In this document: positions 36,478 through 48,538 of the stretch, piece after piece
Layout of the letters: each line of letters starts with the position of its first letter
How positions within the stretch are numbered: the stretch's first letter is position 1
Source of the DNA: Ligustrum vulgare
Lineage: Eukaryota > Streptophyta > Magnoliopsida > Lamiales > Oleaceae
NCBI GenBank assembly: GCA_963555705.1
Contig: OY743172.1
Location: 26,721,446-26,785,445 of the forward strand
Direction: 5' to 3'
DNA: 64,000 nucleotides
Made by a program: the position numbers and the translations under genes
Notes under the pieces: model-generated
What the model saw: only the letters and a program-made list of their open reading frames with translations
Database searches by the model: none
Told to the model about the DNA's origin: nothing

Positions 36478-36708
36478 TTCGTGATGGGGTCGATGCGGTA
36501 TGGTTGCATGCCTCTGGTATTTATCGCATCTTCGGACAAAGCTATGGGAATCCCTTCACATAGGTTGCCAAAAATATCCCTCTTTCAGGGCTTTCCAAGC
36601 CAATGATAATGCTCCAGCATGGTTGCGATAAATGCCCTCGTAAATCTCTTTCATTATATATTGTCCTTCCTCTGGCCCGACGCATCGTAGCAAAGGAGAA
36701 GTGTAGCT

Positions 36709-37413
36709 CTATTTATAAAACAGATCGTCTATGAGGACAAAATTTGTGGCATACCTTTGTAGTTTTCGAGCTTCTTCCGGCTCGTATGGCAGAGTTTGAC
36801 ACTTTAAGTAGGCCAGAATAGGGTTCTTCCAAGAACCTTCTTCCTTTATTACCAAAATCTTCGCCCTTGGTTCGATGGAAGAGATCGTCAGATGCTCAGT
36901 TGTCACCATGTTGAGGAGCTCAGCATTCTTACTGCTTTCCAGTTTAGACAAAGCATCCACATTAGAGTTCTCAATTCTGGGAATATGAAGCAATTCAATT
37001 TTTTCGAAGTGGGCAGCTAAATCTTTTACTTTCCTCAAGTATGTAATCATGGCTGGCTCTTTGGCAGAAAACTGTCCATTAAATTGGCTTACAACAAGCT
37101 GCGAGTCACTGTTTGCCACCATTGACTTAATTTTCAGGGCTTTTGCGAGCCTTAGTCCATCTAGGAGTGCCTCATCTTCGGCAACATTATTCGAGGCTTT
37201 AAAGCCAAGGCGAATTGCGTTGTGCAACTTATGTCCCTCCAGACTCACCAGTAGTACCCCCGCCCCAAATCTTCCTTCAGCGGAGGACCCATCAGCGAAC
37301 AACTTCCATTTAAGGCTGTTATCCATGTTTTCAATCATCTCGACCTTTGGCGGATGCGTGAACTCAACTATGAAATCTGCTAACGCTTGGCCCTTTATAG
37401 CCGTTCGAGGCAC
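36709..37413 (-). pseudogene. Element C archaeal-type RNase H (aRNH)
   Basis: A 234-residue fragment with KLFADGSSAEGRFGAGVLLV, NNVAEDEALLDGLRLA and VANSDSQLVVSQFNG. These carry the conserved Asp-Glu-Asp pattern of the second RNase H that Tat elements acquired. It continues into the linker before integrase (LPYEPEEARKLQRYATNFVL). Confidence 0.88.
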
Positions 37414-37454
37414 ATAATGCTAGTCATACTGGCTAATTTTTATCGCTCATTTCA

Positions 37455-37745
37455 TTAACCTTCCAGATACATCCATTTCTGTAAGACCTGTCTCATAGGA
37501 AAATTTGTGAGTACATGGATGGAGTACGACTGAAAGTAGGGACGGAGTTTACGAGCCGCAGTAATCAATGCTAGAGCAAGTTTCTCCATGTCTGGGTATC
37601 GTGTTTCCGAATCCAGCATGGTCTTGCTCACGTAATACACCGGAAGCTGATTCTCATTCTCCTCTCTGATCAACACTGAGCTAACAACCTCCTTAGACAC
37701 GGCTAAATTCAGAGAAAGTGATTCGCCAACCTTTGGTTTGGACAA
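37455..37745 (-). pseudogene. Element C first RNase H domain fragment
   Basis: Contains LSLNLAVSKEVVSSVLIRE and YYVSKTMLDSETRYPDMEKLALAL, the degenerate gypsy RNase H and tether region that follows RT. The usual catalytic Asp in LYLAVS-type Tat sequences is already lost across the lineage, consistent with aRNH taking over. Confidence 0.85.
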
Positions 37746-37795
37746 TAGGGGGCCTGTCCTAGGAATTCCTTCAGCTCGGAAAAAGCTTGCTCACA

Positions 37796-39219
37796 TTATT
37801 GTGTCCATTGAAATCGTTTTCCTCCCTTTAAGACCTTAAAAAATGGTAAGCATTTTTCAGTGGACTTGGAAACGAATCGACTTAAGGCAGCAATCCTTCC
37901 GGTTAAGCTTTTTACTTCTTTTGAGCTTCGAGGAGAGCGCATGTTAAGTAAAGCTTTGATCTTATCCGGATTGGCTTTAAGTCTCCTCCTGTTCACCATG
38001 AATCCAAGAAACTTTTCAGATGCTACCCCAAAGGCACATTTCACAGGGTTAAGCTTCATTCGATATTTCCTCAATAAATCGAATGCCTCTGATAAATGGT
38101 GGACATGTTCTAAGGCGACCATACTTTTGAACAACATGTCATTGACATATACTTCCATGGTGTTTCCCAGCTGCTTTGAAAACATACGATTTACCAACCT
38201 TTGATAGGTGCCCCCTGCATTTTTTAAACCGAACGGCATGTCTTTATAACAACAGAGCCACCTGTCCGTGATAAACGAGGTGTGCTCCTCATCCGAATCA
38301 TGCATGGGGATCTGATTTGTACCCGTAGTATGCATCCATAAAGCTCAGCATCTCATGTCCCACACATAGAATCAACTAGTTGATCAATCTGAGGCAGTGG
38401 AAAACTGTATTTTGGACATGCCTGGTTTAAATTTGAAAATTCAATACATACTCTCAACTTCCCGTTTTGCTTAGGAACCAAAACAGGGATCGACACCCAC
38501 TTTGGATAAAGGGATTCTCGGATGAAGCCATTTTTCAATAGCTTCGTTACCTCTTCTTTCAAGGCCTCGTACTTTTTCGAACTCATTGGCCTCCTTTTCT
38601 GCTTGTGCCCAGGGCTTCTTGGGTCAAGTTGGAGCATGTGACAGGCCACTTTAGGATCAATTCCGATCATGTCATCATGTTTCCATGCGAATACGTCAAG
38701 ATTCTTGGGCAAAAAGCTTTTTAGTTGATCTTTGTATTCAACCGACGAATCCAGTCCAATCTGCAATTCTTTGATTAGATCGTTTTGATCAACACAAAAG
38801 CATTCCAGCCTTTCCGCAAGAGTAGAGCAACCATCACCGGTCATTCTTGGGTCTAGATCTGCCAGATCCTCTTCCGGCGTCATTGTGACATCTTCACCCT
38901 CTGAGAGCCCTTCATCCAATCTTTCAGGGTCCAGAACAGCCTCGGTCATTACCATGTCACTTATTATATTTATGTTCCAGTCTTGAAACTTTCGGATAGT
39001 GTTTGTGTAACAGGACCGTGATTCAGTTTGGCTCCTCCTAACAGTGGCTATGCCATGCTCCGTTGGGAATTTTATACAAATGTATTTTGTATGAGGTACA
39101 ACCCCTAAGTCAATTAGGCCCGGCCTCCCAATTGAGCCGTGATATGAGGAGATTTTATCCACAATTAAGAACTCCATGGGGAACCTAGAGAGGGTTGGAG
39201 CCTGCCCGACTTCCGTCAT
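37796..39219 (-). pseudogene. Element C protease-reverse transcriptase, two fragments
   Basis: Fragment 39219-38353 holds the end of protease (FLIVDKISSYHGSIGRPGL) and the RT fingers (LLKNGFIRESLYPKWVSIPV, GKLRVCIEFSNLNQACPK). Fragment 38335-37796 holds the palm (DMPFGLKNAGGTYQRLVNRM) and the catalytic box, which reads VYVNDMLFKS where YVDD is expected, so one catalytic Asp is Asn. A break between the fragments at about 38345 removes register. RT is dead. Confidence 0.9.
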
Positions 39220-39506
39220 AAGGGTTATGCATCCTCTGGGAGTTATACTATCCCCGGTGAAGCCATATATCGGATCCGGGACTGGAATGAGTGGGTGCTA
39301 ATCCCCATCTTATCAAAAGTGACTCCATAAATCATATTCACCGAAGTACCTCATCCACCAACATCCGGGACAATCCATTCTGAGCCACCACCACCCGAAT
39401 TACCAGCGCATCATTATACGAAAATGCACCCCAATAGCGTCATTTAGGGTAAACGTGATAGGTTCTGTCCTGGACATCCCATCGGGATGCGAATGGATGT
39501 GATGGT

Positions 39507-41283
39507 TCACGTTAGCGGGTTCCTTGGCCTCTCTGATGTACCATTTTTGGGAGTTGTTGGTATTCCCACTTGGGTGGGGGCCTCCAAATATCGTGTCAAT
39601 CTCGCGGATGGCGGATCATTTGTAGGCGGAGGCGTTTCTCTTATATTTTTATCTTGTGCCAGGGGGTTGCTTCGGTCCCTGCTCCTATCCTGTTGACGAC
39701 CATCAATCCTTTCTTTCGCAGGGTTTTTCCATGGGGCTCGCCTGTCGGTTCGATTAAACCTTTGGTTATTTGGTCTTTGCGGCTTTCCTTTGTCAGGTGC
39801 GAAGTCGCCTCCCTTCCTTTCATCTGCCTTTTGGTCTGCCAACATGTGGATTTCCCTACAATCCTCCGTTGCATGGCCATAATGCCTGTGGTACACACAG
39901 TAGGCCCCAATCATAGGTTGTTTTCCGCTTCGGCTGCCTTCTATTCTTCCAGGGAAATGGGGGGATTTGATGCAAGCGTAGTCGAATGTAAATTGGAGAT
40001 AGCCTCTGTGATCTCAACCGCGTAACTGGATCCGATCCTCGGAAATGGACGTGGCGCACCCCCGCGGTTATTTCCAAACCGATCCTTATTGCCTCCTTTC
40101 CTTTGGTTAAGCTTCATTAGGGTACCCAGTATTGTATCTCCCTTGAGGATGATTATCCCTAGCTCTAGCCATTTCTTCATAGACGATCTCCCCTTCATCA
40201 AGTCTACCAGGGCATTGTAATCCCTTGGCTTTCTGCTTCGGAGATGTTTTCGCAAATGTGCATTTCCTTTGTAAACCGAGCAAAGTAGCTCTTCAAAGAC
40301 TCCTCCCTTCCTTGCCTTAAATCCTAAAGACGTTGGAGTGGGAGTTGGCCTGGTCTGGAGGAAACAAAGTCATTTTTGAAAGCTATCTTCAAATCTCTCC
40401 AACTGTGGATGCTGCCAGGAGGGAGTTTTTATTACTAGCGTATTGCACTTCCCTCAAGCGTTAAAACAAAGGCTTTTCATTTTAACGTCGGAGTAGCTCA
40501 GACTATTTTCATACTGGCACGATAGTTTAGGAGGTGATCGTCGGGGTCGCCTCTATCAGAGTACTTTGCTATCTCCGACAGTTCAAAATTGTGGGGCACT
40601 GGGCACCTTCGAATGCCTTCCATAAAGGGGCTTATTTCCTCTTCATCATCCAACTCATACGATGGTAATTCACTGATCCAAGCCATGGTCAGAATTCATT
40701 GAGCCATGATATAGCTCATAGGGTGGTTGGAGGAAATTTTTCCCTCGTGGTGGCGAAACTTGGCCATATTTTAGCCTTTGGAAAGTTGGCTGGCCCCCCT
40801 GCGTTTGGGAATAAGCTACTTTTGCTCTTCTCTCCTTCCTATTTCTAGGCTCATGTGTGGGGCTCAATTTTTCCGCTCCTACACCATATCTATCTTTAGG
40901 CATTTGACTCTGTGAAAGGGCTTCTTCAGCCTTTCGCTCCCGCCTATTTCTAGGCGCTTGCACATGATGCCGACCTTGTTCAGTTCGGCCTTCTCGTTTG
41001 CCCCTAAATAGTCCCCCTATTCGGCTAAAAACGCTGCAAGACTTCGGGGGCGAGGCCTCTCCACGATTACTAGGTGGTTAACCTTGTTCTCTTGGTGCTT
41101 CATGCACTGAATCCTCATCATCGTAAGGGACAGAGTCCACCTCGGCATACACCTGCAGATCTTGGTAATAATACGACGCAGTGGCCGCGTCAAATGGTGA
41201 GTAATGTGGCTGCGAGTGCTGCGAGGGTATCATGGGTTCGTTTACAATGTATCCTCTAGCCATATAGGTGTTCATCGCAGTGG
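39507..41283 (-). pseudogene. Element C gag, main part, multiply broken
   Basis: Fragments 41283-41078, 40963-40670, 40686-40498, 40255-39941 and 39914-39507 form a Tat-type Gag with stops and frame changes. Recognisable are PRNRRERKAEE repeats, WISELPSYELDDEEEISPFM, and a zinc-knuckle-like YCVYHRHYGHATEDCREI near 39880. The region stops at 41283, where element B was inserted, and resumes at 48086. Confidence 0.8.
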
Positions 41284-41288
41284 TTTGT

Positions 41289-42030
41289 TGATGAGAATCC
41301 AGGTAGTCAATCGAGTCAAAGTCAAACAGGTCAACCCTCTTTCCGAATACCGGTGGGGCCCATGACAAGATCCAAGGCTAAAGAGGTCCAAGAGTCGATG
41401 GCGGGACTCATTTTCAAGCTCCGAAATCAAGTTCCCATGGAAGAGAGCAAGATCGAGGTCAATTACCTAATTTTGGAAGATCAGGAACTTTCGGTCGACC
41501 GAAAGTTTCCTTCGGTCGACCGAAACTCTGCAGGATTTTGAGACTCATCTGCAGGCAGTTTCGGCTGACCAACGTACGACCGAAACTGCCCTTTCGGTCG
41601 ACCAGGTGGTCGACCGAAAGTCCTCCGAATGAAAAAAAACGGGGCTCTTTGTGCAATTTACCAAACTTGTTGTTTTTCATTTCTTGTATATATTTTGTAA
41701 AGCCCAAACCCTAGCTAGTTTTTGGTTGAACATTGAAGACTCCATTGAGAGCATTTGAGAGAGGTAAATCCTTTCTTTCCTTGTAACTTTTATTGGAATT
41801 TATTTCAACTTATATATTGAGAATTTGTCTTGTGTATGTGTTGATATTTATTCCACAAGTCTTGGTATTTGTCTTAATCTCTCCATTGGGCTAGGGTTTG
41901 TCAATCCTTGAATTTTGGTTAGGTTAAACTTGGGTCAAGATTTCTTATTTATTACCTATTTTAGCTTTCTTGGGTTGATCCATTATTGTTGTGGGAATTT
42001 TTGGTTTAATCACCAAAGGGGTTCGCATCA
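41289..42030 (+). repeat. 5' LTR of element B (742 bp)
   Basis: Nearly identical to 47320-48080 but lacks one 19-bp palindrome unit near 41621. It carries a TATA-like tgtatatattttgtaaagcc near 41687. Its first 70 bases duplicate the end of the polyprotein frame. Confidence 0.96.
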
Positions 42031-42032
42031 TT

Positions 42033-42045
42033 TGGTATCAGAGCT
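42033..42045 (+). other. Primer-binding site, element B
   Basis: TGGTATCAGAGCT two bases after the LTR, matching initiator-Met tRNA as in element A. Confidence 0.93.
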
Positions 42046-42683
42046 TGGCTCTAAAATTGGTAATCCTATCTTTACATTTATTGTTGTTGTTCTTGATAGT
42101 AAAAAAAAAAAAAAAAAAAAACGAAAATTACAAAAAAATTGGGGAAAATTAGTTGCCCATGAAAATTTCATGATTCCTACATATTGGGCATTGTTGTTAT
42201 CATCAATTTGAAAGTTATAGGGATGCAATTGAACAAACACTTGAAAATTTCAAACTATTCAAAGCTTGCATCCTAAGTGTTTGATAAAATGTTTCAAAGA
42301 GTGTTTTCATATTGAAACTTGCCATTCAACTACCAAACGCATTCCTAATTGAATTCCTTGTGTTTTACATCAAGTTATTGTGACTATACCCTTGAAAATC
42401 TTATTGGTCTAGTTCAATTCCTTACTTCCTTGTATAATAGCAAGCAACTAAATTCTACTTGCTATTGTGTCAATCCTTCATTTGCTTCCTTTGTTGTTTG
42501 TGGAATTTGTGCTACACAAGAATTAAATTCTCAATTTAGTTGAATTACGTTCCTTGAAAAGTTTGAGTAAGAAAGTGAAGAGTGGTAAAAGGCAAGAGTG
42601 GTGAGCTCATTAGAGGGAAAACGCCTAATTGAGTGAAACACGAGCGAACATAATTTGTGAGTACATTTGCACACTTACACTCC

Positions 42684-45600
42684 ATGGCTCATGCACATAC
42701 TTCGAGTGGACAGGATTCTAATGCTCAAACTCAAGAGTTGAGGGATATGATACAAGCTCTCACAGTTACTGTGGCGGATATGGGGGGAAGGTTAGAAGGT
42801 AGATTAGCAAGGTTGGAGACTAGGAGGGAAGTTCCACCTCCAAGGGATGATAATGTTAGGAGGGGTGATAGGAGAAGGCCTAGAGATGAGTATGAATATG
42901 ATGATGTTGATGATGATGAATTGGAGAGTGAAGGGGGTAGTGATCAAAATTGGAACATGGGTAGGAATAGAGGAGGAAGGAATGTGAGGGGAGTAGGACG
43001 AGGTCATGGGAGGAACCCTAGGGGTAGGGATGGAATGGATGGTAACCTTGGAAGTATCAAGATGAAAATTCCTTCTTTCCATGGGAAGAGTGATCCGGAT
43101 GCCTATTTAGAATGGGAAAGGAAAATGGAATTGATTTTTGAATGTCATAGGTACTCCGAGGATAAAAAGGTTAAGTTAGCGGTAGTGGAGTTTACCGACT
43201 ATGCCTTAGCTTGGTGGGATAATTTATTACTCACTAGGAGAAGGAATTTCGAGGGTAGTGTGGATACTTGGGATGAGTTGAAGAGCCTTATGAGAAAAAT
43301 ATTTGTGCCAAGTCACTACTATAGGGGGCTCTATCAAAGACTACAAACTCTTACTCAAGGAACAAAGGGTGTTGAAGATTATTATAAGGAGTTGGAAAAA
43401 GCTTTGATGAGGGCCGACATAGAGGAGGATAGAGAAGCCACTATGGCTCGATTTATGAGTGGGTTGAATAGGGAGATAGCCAATGTGGTTGAATTACACC
43501 ATTATGTTGAGATGGAGGAGTTGGTACACATGGCTATTAAAGTGGAGGCTCAATTGAAGAAGAAGGAGCAATTTAAAAGAAAGGGGCAAGAAAAATTCTT
43601 GGGAGGTCCTAGTTCCAATTGGAAGACTAAGTGGGGGAGTGAAAAGGTTGATAGGGCACCACTTAAGGACAAAATTGAAACCTCCAAGGGAAAGGAAGTT
43701 GGCTTCGTCAAGGATAACCCAAAGGTTGTTCCTACTACTTCTAGGAGTCGGGATATAGAATGCTTCAAGTGTAGAGGACGGGGGCATTATGCTCGAGAGT
43801 GCCCTAACAATAGGGTGATGATTATCAAAAATGGGGAGTGGTACTCGGAAGATGAAGAAGACGAAGAGGGAAAGTCGTGTAGGGGAGATAGTGATGACGA
43901 GGAGGAAGAGGTGGAGGGAATTGTTAGTCCACCCAAGTCTTTAGTCACCATTAGGTCTCTCAACACCCAAGCCAAGGTGGATGATGCGGCTAAGCAAAGG
44001 GAGAATATCTTCCATACTAGGTGTCTTGTGAAGGACCAAGCGTGTAGTCTCATCATTGATGGGGGGAGTTGCACCAATGTAGTTAGCACTAGTATGGTTG
44101 AAAGTTTGGGATTACCTTTAATGCCACATCCTAATCCTTATAAGTTACAATGGTTGAGTGATTATGGTGAGTTGAAAGTAAGTAAGCAAGTATTCCTTAT
44201 TTTCAACATAGGGACCTATGAGGATCAAGTACTTTGTGATGTGGTGCCCATGCAAGCTACACATATTTTATTGGGGAGACCATGTCAATATGATAGGAGG
44301 GTATTGCATGATGGTAGGAAGAATCGGTATAGTTTCCAAATGAATGGAAAACCCGTGACACTCCTACCTTTGAGTCCGGAAGAAGTTTACAAGGACCAAT
44401 TGAAACTCAAGAAGGAGGAGGAGGAGGAAAAAGAAAGAAGAAAAAAAAAGATGGAGTTGAGTGAGGGGCAAAACGAAAGTGAGAAAAAAAGAGGGGAAAA
44501 AAGTAGTGAAAAAAGAAAAGAGGGGATGCAAGAAAAAAGAAAGAGAGCAAAGGATATTGAGAAAAAAATGAATTTTTATGCGAGTAGAGGTGATGTAGAA
44601 AGAGCTTTGAAGGAAAATCATTCAATTCTTTTGTTGGTCTATAAGGAGTCCCTCCTTACACTTGATGACCCTCACACTTCCCTCCCCACTTTAGCTACTT
44701 CTTTGTTGCAGGAATTCGAGGATGTCTTTCCGGAGGAGATGCCTAGTGGACTTCCACCCATTAGAGGCATCGAGCATCAAATTGATTTCATCCCCGGAGC
44801 CGTCATTCCAAATAGACCGGCATACCGAAGCAATCCGGAGGAGACCAAGGAACTCCAAAAACAAGTTGAGGAGTTGATGAGTAAAGGATATGTTCGTGAG
44901 AGCATGAGTCCTTGTGCCGTTCCCGTGCTACTAGTGCCCAAGAAGGATGGGACCTTTAGAATGTGCGTCGATTTCCGAGCCATTAACAACATAACGGTAA
45001 AGTATCGACACCCCATTCCTAGGTTAGATGATATGCTAGATGAGTTGCATGGTTCGTGCATTTTTAGTAAAATCGACTTGAGAAGTGGATATCATCAAAT
45101 TAGGATGAGGGAAGGAGATGAATGGAAAACCGCTTTTAAAACTAAATATGGTTTATATGAGTGGTTGGTTATGCCCTTCGGTCTCACTAATGCACCGAGC
45201 ACTTTTATGAGATTAATGAACCATATTTTGCGTGCATTCATTGGGAAATTTGTGGTAGTTTACTTCGATGATATTTTGATTTATAGCAAAAATTTGAATG
45301 AGCATATTGAACACTTGAGGAGTGTACTTGTGGTTTTGAAAGGAGAACAATTGTATGCTAACCTCAACAAGTATAATTTTTGCATGGAGAGTGTGATCTT
45401 CCTTGGATTTGTAGTTAGTACTAAGGGAATAGAGGTCGATGAGGAGAAGATCAAAGCCATTAAGGAATGGACCACTCCCACAAGTGTCATCGAGGTAAGA
45501 AGCTTCCACGGGTTAGCTAGTTTTTACCATCGTTTTGTCAAGGACTTTAGCACCCTAGCTTCACCACTTACCGAGGTTGTCAAAAAGCATGTTGGGTTTA

Positions 45601-47396
45601 AATGGGGGGAGGCGCAAGAAAAGGCCTTTAATGAAATAAAGAACAAATTGTGCACCGCCCCGGTTTTATCCTTACCTAATTTTGATAAAACTTTTGAGAT
45701 TGAATGTGATGCTTCAGGCACAGGTATTGGAGCAGTTTTAATGCAGGAGAAAAGGTCGATTGCCTACTTTAGCGAGAAGCTCAGTGGGGCCGCCCTGAAC
45801 TACCCCACCTATGACAAGGAGCTCTATGCGTTGGTGAGATCGTTAGAGACATGGAACCACTATTTGTGGCCTAAAGAGTTCGTCATCCACACCGACCATG
45901 AGTCATTGAAGCACTTGAAGGGGCAAGGAAAGTTGAGCAAGAGGCATGCCAAATGGGTGGAGTACGCGGAAACTTTTCCCTATGTCATCAAATATAAACA
46001 AGGTAAGGAGAATGTGGTAGCCGACGCCCTTTCTCAAAGGTATGCTCTTATTACTACCTTGAGTGCTAAATTGTTGGGTTTTGAGAGCATTAAGGACTTG
46101 TATGCGCATGATGCGGATTTTGCTAGTATATTTATATCATGTGAGAGGGTGGGATTTGGTAAGTATTATAGGCATGAGGGGTTTTTGTTTCGAGAAGGTA
46201 AACTTTGTGTGCCAAATTGCTCATTGAGGGAGTTGATGGTAAGGGAGGCCCATGGCGGGGGACTAATGGGTCACTTTGGGGTAAGGAGAACCTTGGAAAT
46301 CTTACAAGAACATTTCTTTTGGCCTAAAATGAGTAGAGATGTTGGGAGAATTTGTTCGAGGTGCATAACCTGTAGGAAAGCCAAGTCCAAGGTAGAACCG
46401 CATGGATTATACACACCCCTACCTGTCCCTAGTGAACCTTGGACGGAAATTTCTATGGACTTCATATTAGGATTGCCTAGGTCAAAGAAAGGTAGTGATT
46501 CCATCTTCGTGGTTGTAGATAGGTTTAGTAAAATGACGCATTTCCTTGCTTGTCATAAAACCGATGATGCCATTCATATCGCCGACCTATTCTTTAGGGA
46601 AATAGTACGACTCCATGGGGTTCCTAGGAGCATTGTGTCGGATAGGGACGTTAAATTCCTTAGCCATTTTTGGAAGGTCTTGTGGGGGAAATTGGGAACT
46701 AAACTCTTGTTTTCAACAACTTGTCATCCCCAAACCGATGGCCAAACTGAGGTGGTTAATAGAACTTTAACACAACTTCTTCGCACCGTCCTTAAGGGCA
46801 ACCTAAAGAATTGGGAAGAGTGTTTACCTTTTGTTGAATTTGCATACAATCGAAGTGTTCATTCTACTACTTCTTTTTCTCCATTCGAGATTGTTTATGG
46901 TTTTAACCCTCTAACACCTTTGGATTTGATTCCGTTACCTATTGATGAAAGAGGTAGTTTAGATGGGCAGAGAAAGGCGGAGTTGGTAAAATCTCTCAAC
47001 GAGAAAGTCAAGTTACAAATCGAGAAGAAAAATGAACAATATGCCTCCAGTGCCAACAAAGGTAGAAAACGAATGACATTTGAAGCCGGTGATTGGGTGT
47101 GGTTGCATTTGAGGAAGGAGCGGTTCCCGACTCAAAGAAAATCAAAATTACAATCACGTGGTGATGGCCCCTTCCAAATCCTAGAGAAAATCAACGACAA
47201 TGCCTATAAGCTCGATCTTCCTGGTGAGTACAATGTATCGGCTTCTTTTAACGTCTCTGACTTATCCCCTTTTGATGCAGGTGAAGATTCGAGGTCGAAT
47301 CCTTTTCAAGAGGGGGGGATGATGAGAATCCAGGTAGTCAATCGAGTCAAAGTCAAACAGGTCAACCCTCTTTTCGAATACCGGTGGGGCCCATGA
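42684..47396 (+). CDS. Element B gag-pol polyprotein, intact
   Basis: One open frame of 1570 residues from ATG 42684; the frame is open a few codons upstream but without ATG. It encodes an acidic/Arg-rich Gag N-terminus, the Gag core ([17 protein letters not shown]), a CCHC knuckle ([15 protein letters not shown]), protease ([10 protein letters not shown]), a Lys/Glu-rich linker, RT with [12 protein letters not shown], RNase H ([13 protein letters not shown]), integrase with zinc finger ([17 protein letters not shown]) and DDE residues ([22 protein letters not shown]), and a GPF module. All catalytic residues seen in the family are present. The frame ends 25 codons into the 3' LTR; the [11 protein letters not shown] tail found in frame in element A is shifted into another frame here. 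Possibly still active. Confidence 0.95.
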   Translation: MAHAHTSSGQDSNAQTQELRDMIQALTVTVADMGGRLEGRLARLETRREVPPPRDDNVRRGDRRRPRDEYEYDDVDDDELESEGGSDQNWNMGRNRGGRNVRGVGRGHGRNPRGRDGMDGNLGSIKMKIPSFHGKSDPDAYLEWERKMELIFECHRYSEDKKVKLAVVEFTDYALAWWDNLLLTRRRNFEGSVDTWDELKSLMRKIFVPSHYYRGLYQRLQTLTQGTKGVEDYYKELEKALMRADIEEDREATMARFMSGLNREIANVVELHHYVEMEELVHMAIKVEAQLKKKEQFKRKGQEKFLGGPSSNWKTKWGSEKVDRAPLKDKIETSKGKEVGFVKDNPKVVPTTSRSRDIECFKCRGRGHYARECPNNRVMIIKNGEWYSEDEEDEEGKSCRGDSDDEEEEVEGIVSPPKSLVTIRSLNTQAKVDDAAKQRENIFHTRCLVKDQACSLIIDGGSCTNVVSTSMVESLGLPLMPHPNPYKLQWLSDYGELKVSKQVFLIFNIGTYEDQVLCDVVPMQATHILLGRPCQYDRRVLHDGRKNRYSFQMNGKPVTLLPLSPEEVYKDQLKLKKEEEEEKERRKKKMELSEGQNESEKKRGEKSSEKRKEGMQEKRKRAKDIEKKMNFYASRGDVERALKENHSILLLVYKESLLTLDDPHTSLPTLATSLLQEFEDVFPEEMPSGLPPIRGIEHQIDFIPGAVIPNRPAYRSNPEETKELQKQVEELMSKGYVRESMSPCAVPVLLVPKKDGTFRMCVDFRAINNITVKYRHPIPRLDDMLDELHGSCIFSKIDLRSGYHQIRMREGDEWKTAFKTKYGLYEWLVMPFGLTNAPSTFMRLMNHILRAFIGKFVVVYFDDILIYSKNLNEHIEHLRSVLVVLKGEQLYANLNKYNFCMESVIFLGFVVSTKGIEVDEEKIKAIKEWTTPTSVIEVRSFHGLASFYHRFVKDFSTLASPLTEVVKKHVGFKWGEAQEKAFNEIKNKLCTAPVLSLPNFDKTFEIECDASGTGIGAVLMQEKRSIAYFSEKLSGAALNYPTYDKELYALVRSLETWNHYLWPKEFVIHTDHESLKHLKGQGKLSKRHAKWVEYAETFPYVIKYKQGKENVVADALSQRYALITTLSAKLLGFESIKDLYAHDADFASIFISCERVGFGKYYRHEGFLFREGKLCVPNCSLRELMVREAHGGGLMGHFGVRRTLEILQEHFFWPKMSRDVGRICSRCITCRKAKSKVEPHGLYTPLPVPSEPWTEISMDFILGLPRSKKGSDSIFVVVDRFSKMTHFLACHKTDDAIHIADLFFREIVRLHGVPRSIVSDRDVKFLSHFWKVLWGKLGTKLLFSTTCHPQTDGQTEVVNRTLTQLLRTVLKGNLKNWEECLPFVEFAYNRSVHSTTSFSPFEIVYGFNPLTPLDLIPLPIDERGSLDGQRKAELVKSLNEKVKLQIEKKNEQYASSANKGRKRMTFEAGDWVWLHLRKERFPTQRKSKLQSRGDGPFQILEKINDNAYKLDLPGEYNVSASFNVSDLSPFDAGEDSRSNPFQEGGMMRIQVVNRVKVKQVNPLFEYRWGP
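47308..47319 (+). other. Polypurine tract, element B
   Basis: aagagggggga-type purine run directly before the 3' LTR. Confidence 0.9.
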
Positions 47397-48080
47397 CAAG
47401 ATCCAAGGCTAAAGAGGTCCAAGAGTCGATGGCGGGACTCATTTTCAAGCTCCGAAATCAAGTTCCCATGGAAGAGAGCAAGATCGAGGTCAATTACCTA
47501 ATTTTGGAAGATCAGGAACTTTCGGTCGACCGAAAGTTTCCTTCGGTCGACCGAAACTCTGCAGGATTTTGAGACTCATCTGCAGGCAGTTTCGGCTGAC
47601 CAACGTACGATCGAAACTGCCCTTTCGGTCGACCAGGTGGTCGACCGAAATAAGTTCGGTCGACCGAAAGTCCTCCGAATGAAAAAAAACGGGGCTCTTT
47701 GTGCAATTTACCAAACTTGTTGTTTTTCATTTCTTGTATATATTTTGTAAAGTCCAAACCCTAGCTAGTTTTTGGTTGAACATTGAAGACTCCATTGAGA
47801 GCATTTGAGAGAGGTAAATCCTTTCTTTCCTTGTAACTTTTATTGGAATTTATTTCAACTTATATATTGAGAATTTGTCTTGTGTATGTGTTGATATTTA
47901 TTCCACAAGTCTTGGTATTTGTCTTAATCTCTCCATTGGGCTAGGGTTTGTCAATCCTTGAATTTTGGTTGGGTTAAACTTGGGTCAAGATTTCTTATTT
48001 ATTACCTATTTTAGCTTTCTTGGGTTGATCCATTATTGTTGTGAGAATTTTTGGTTTAATCACCAAAGGGGTTCGCATCA
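47320..48080 (+). repeat. 3' LTR of element B (761 bp)
   Basis: Holds the polyprotein stop (47394-47396). It then holds the palindrome array at 47520-47668, the TATA-like tgtatatattttg and the terminal TTCGCATCA next to TTTGT. Confidence 0.96.
47520..47668 (+). repeat. TTTCGGTCGACCGAAA palindrome array in LTR B
   Basis: Perfect or near-perfect copies at 47520-47535 and 47542-47556. Next comes a diverged inverted pair (cagtttcggctgacc ... cgatcgaaactg, 47586-47617), then ctttcggtcgacc-aggt-ggtcgaccgaaa and a last ttcggtcgaccgaaag to 47668. Many SalI-like GTCGAC cores result. The last unit is absent from the 5' LTR. Confidence 0.85.
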
Positions 48081-48085
48081 TTTGT

Positions 48086-48289
48086 TCTATCTGCTGTTTT
48101 TGCATTTCCAACATCTGGGCTGCCATACGCGTCATATCTCGCAGCATGCTACGATCTAGTGCAACGTGGAGGGTTAGGTTGAGCTCCCCCCTCATTTACA
48201 TCCTCATGAGGTTTCTGGGGGGCATCCTCCTCGCTGGGTAGTTCCTCTCTGTTTCTTTGAGGGTTAACATCGTTATCACTTTCATCCAT
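48086..48289 (-). pseudogene. Element C gag, N-terminal start
   Basis: Reads from ATG 48289 with MDESDNDVNPQRNREELPSE, then breaks (stop near 48170) and continues in another frame with RMAAQMLEMQKQQIEQ up to the element B insertion. It joins in order to the gag at 41283. Confidence 0.65.
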
Positions 48290-48538
48290 GTCTATAGCAA
48301 TTTGTGGTCCTGTCCTTTCTTTCAAGGATATGTGAACTTATATTTCAAAGTCTCAAGCCTTTTTCAAGGTTAGTTAACTTATATTTAAAAGCTTCAAGCA
48401 TTTTTCAAAGTTAGTAAACTTATATTTCAAAGTTTCAAGCCTTTTTCAAGGTTAGTTTCCTTTGTTCAAGGCCTTTAATAGCTTTTTACCACGCGATTTC
48501 GTGGTTAGACGTGTGGTTTCCCACCCACGGAGCAAAAA
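48290..48538 (-). other. Element C leader and degenerate primer-binding region
   Basis: Between the 5' LTR and gag. Next to the LTR the minus strand reads tttttgctccgtgggtggg, a decayed relative of the TTTGGCGCCGTCTGTGGG leader typical of Tat elements (from memory). Three tandem ~65-bp repeats around cttatatttcaaagtctcaag and tttttcaaggttagt follow (48335-48460). Confidence 0.5.

Larger units (their letters stand above)
41289..48080 (+). mobile_element. Element B: young, nearly intact Ty3/gypsy retrotransposon
   Basis: LTRs 41289-42030 and 47320-48080 start TGATGAGAATCC and end TTCGCATCA, flanked by the duplication TTTGT (41284-41288 and 48081-48085). It has the same architecture and about the same protein as element A, but a distinct LTR sequence. 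Gag-pol is one uninterrupted frame. By eye the LTRs differ by only about five substitutions and one 19-bp unit, so insertion was recent, after element C had decayed. It is inserted in the gag of C, in the opposite orientation. Confidence 0.97.

Noticed and set aside
44364..44625. Phe/Ser-rich minus-strand frames resembling a membrane protein
   Set aside because: Complement of the Lys/Glu-rich linker of the element B polyprotein; AAG/GAA reads as TTC/CTT on the other strand.
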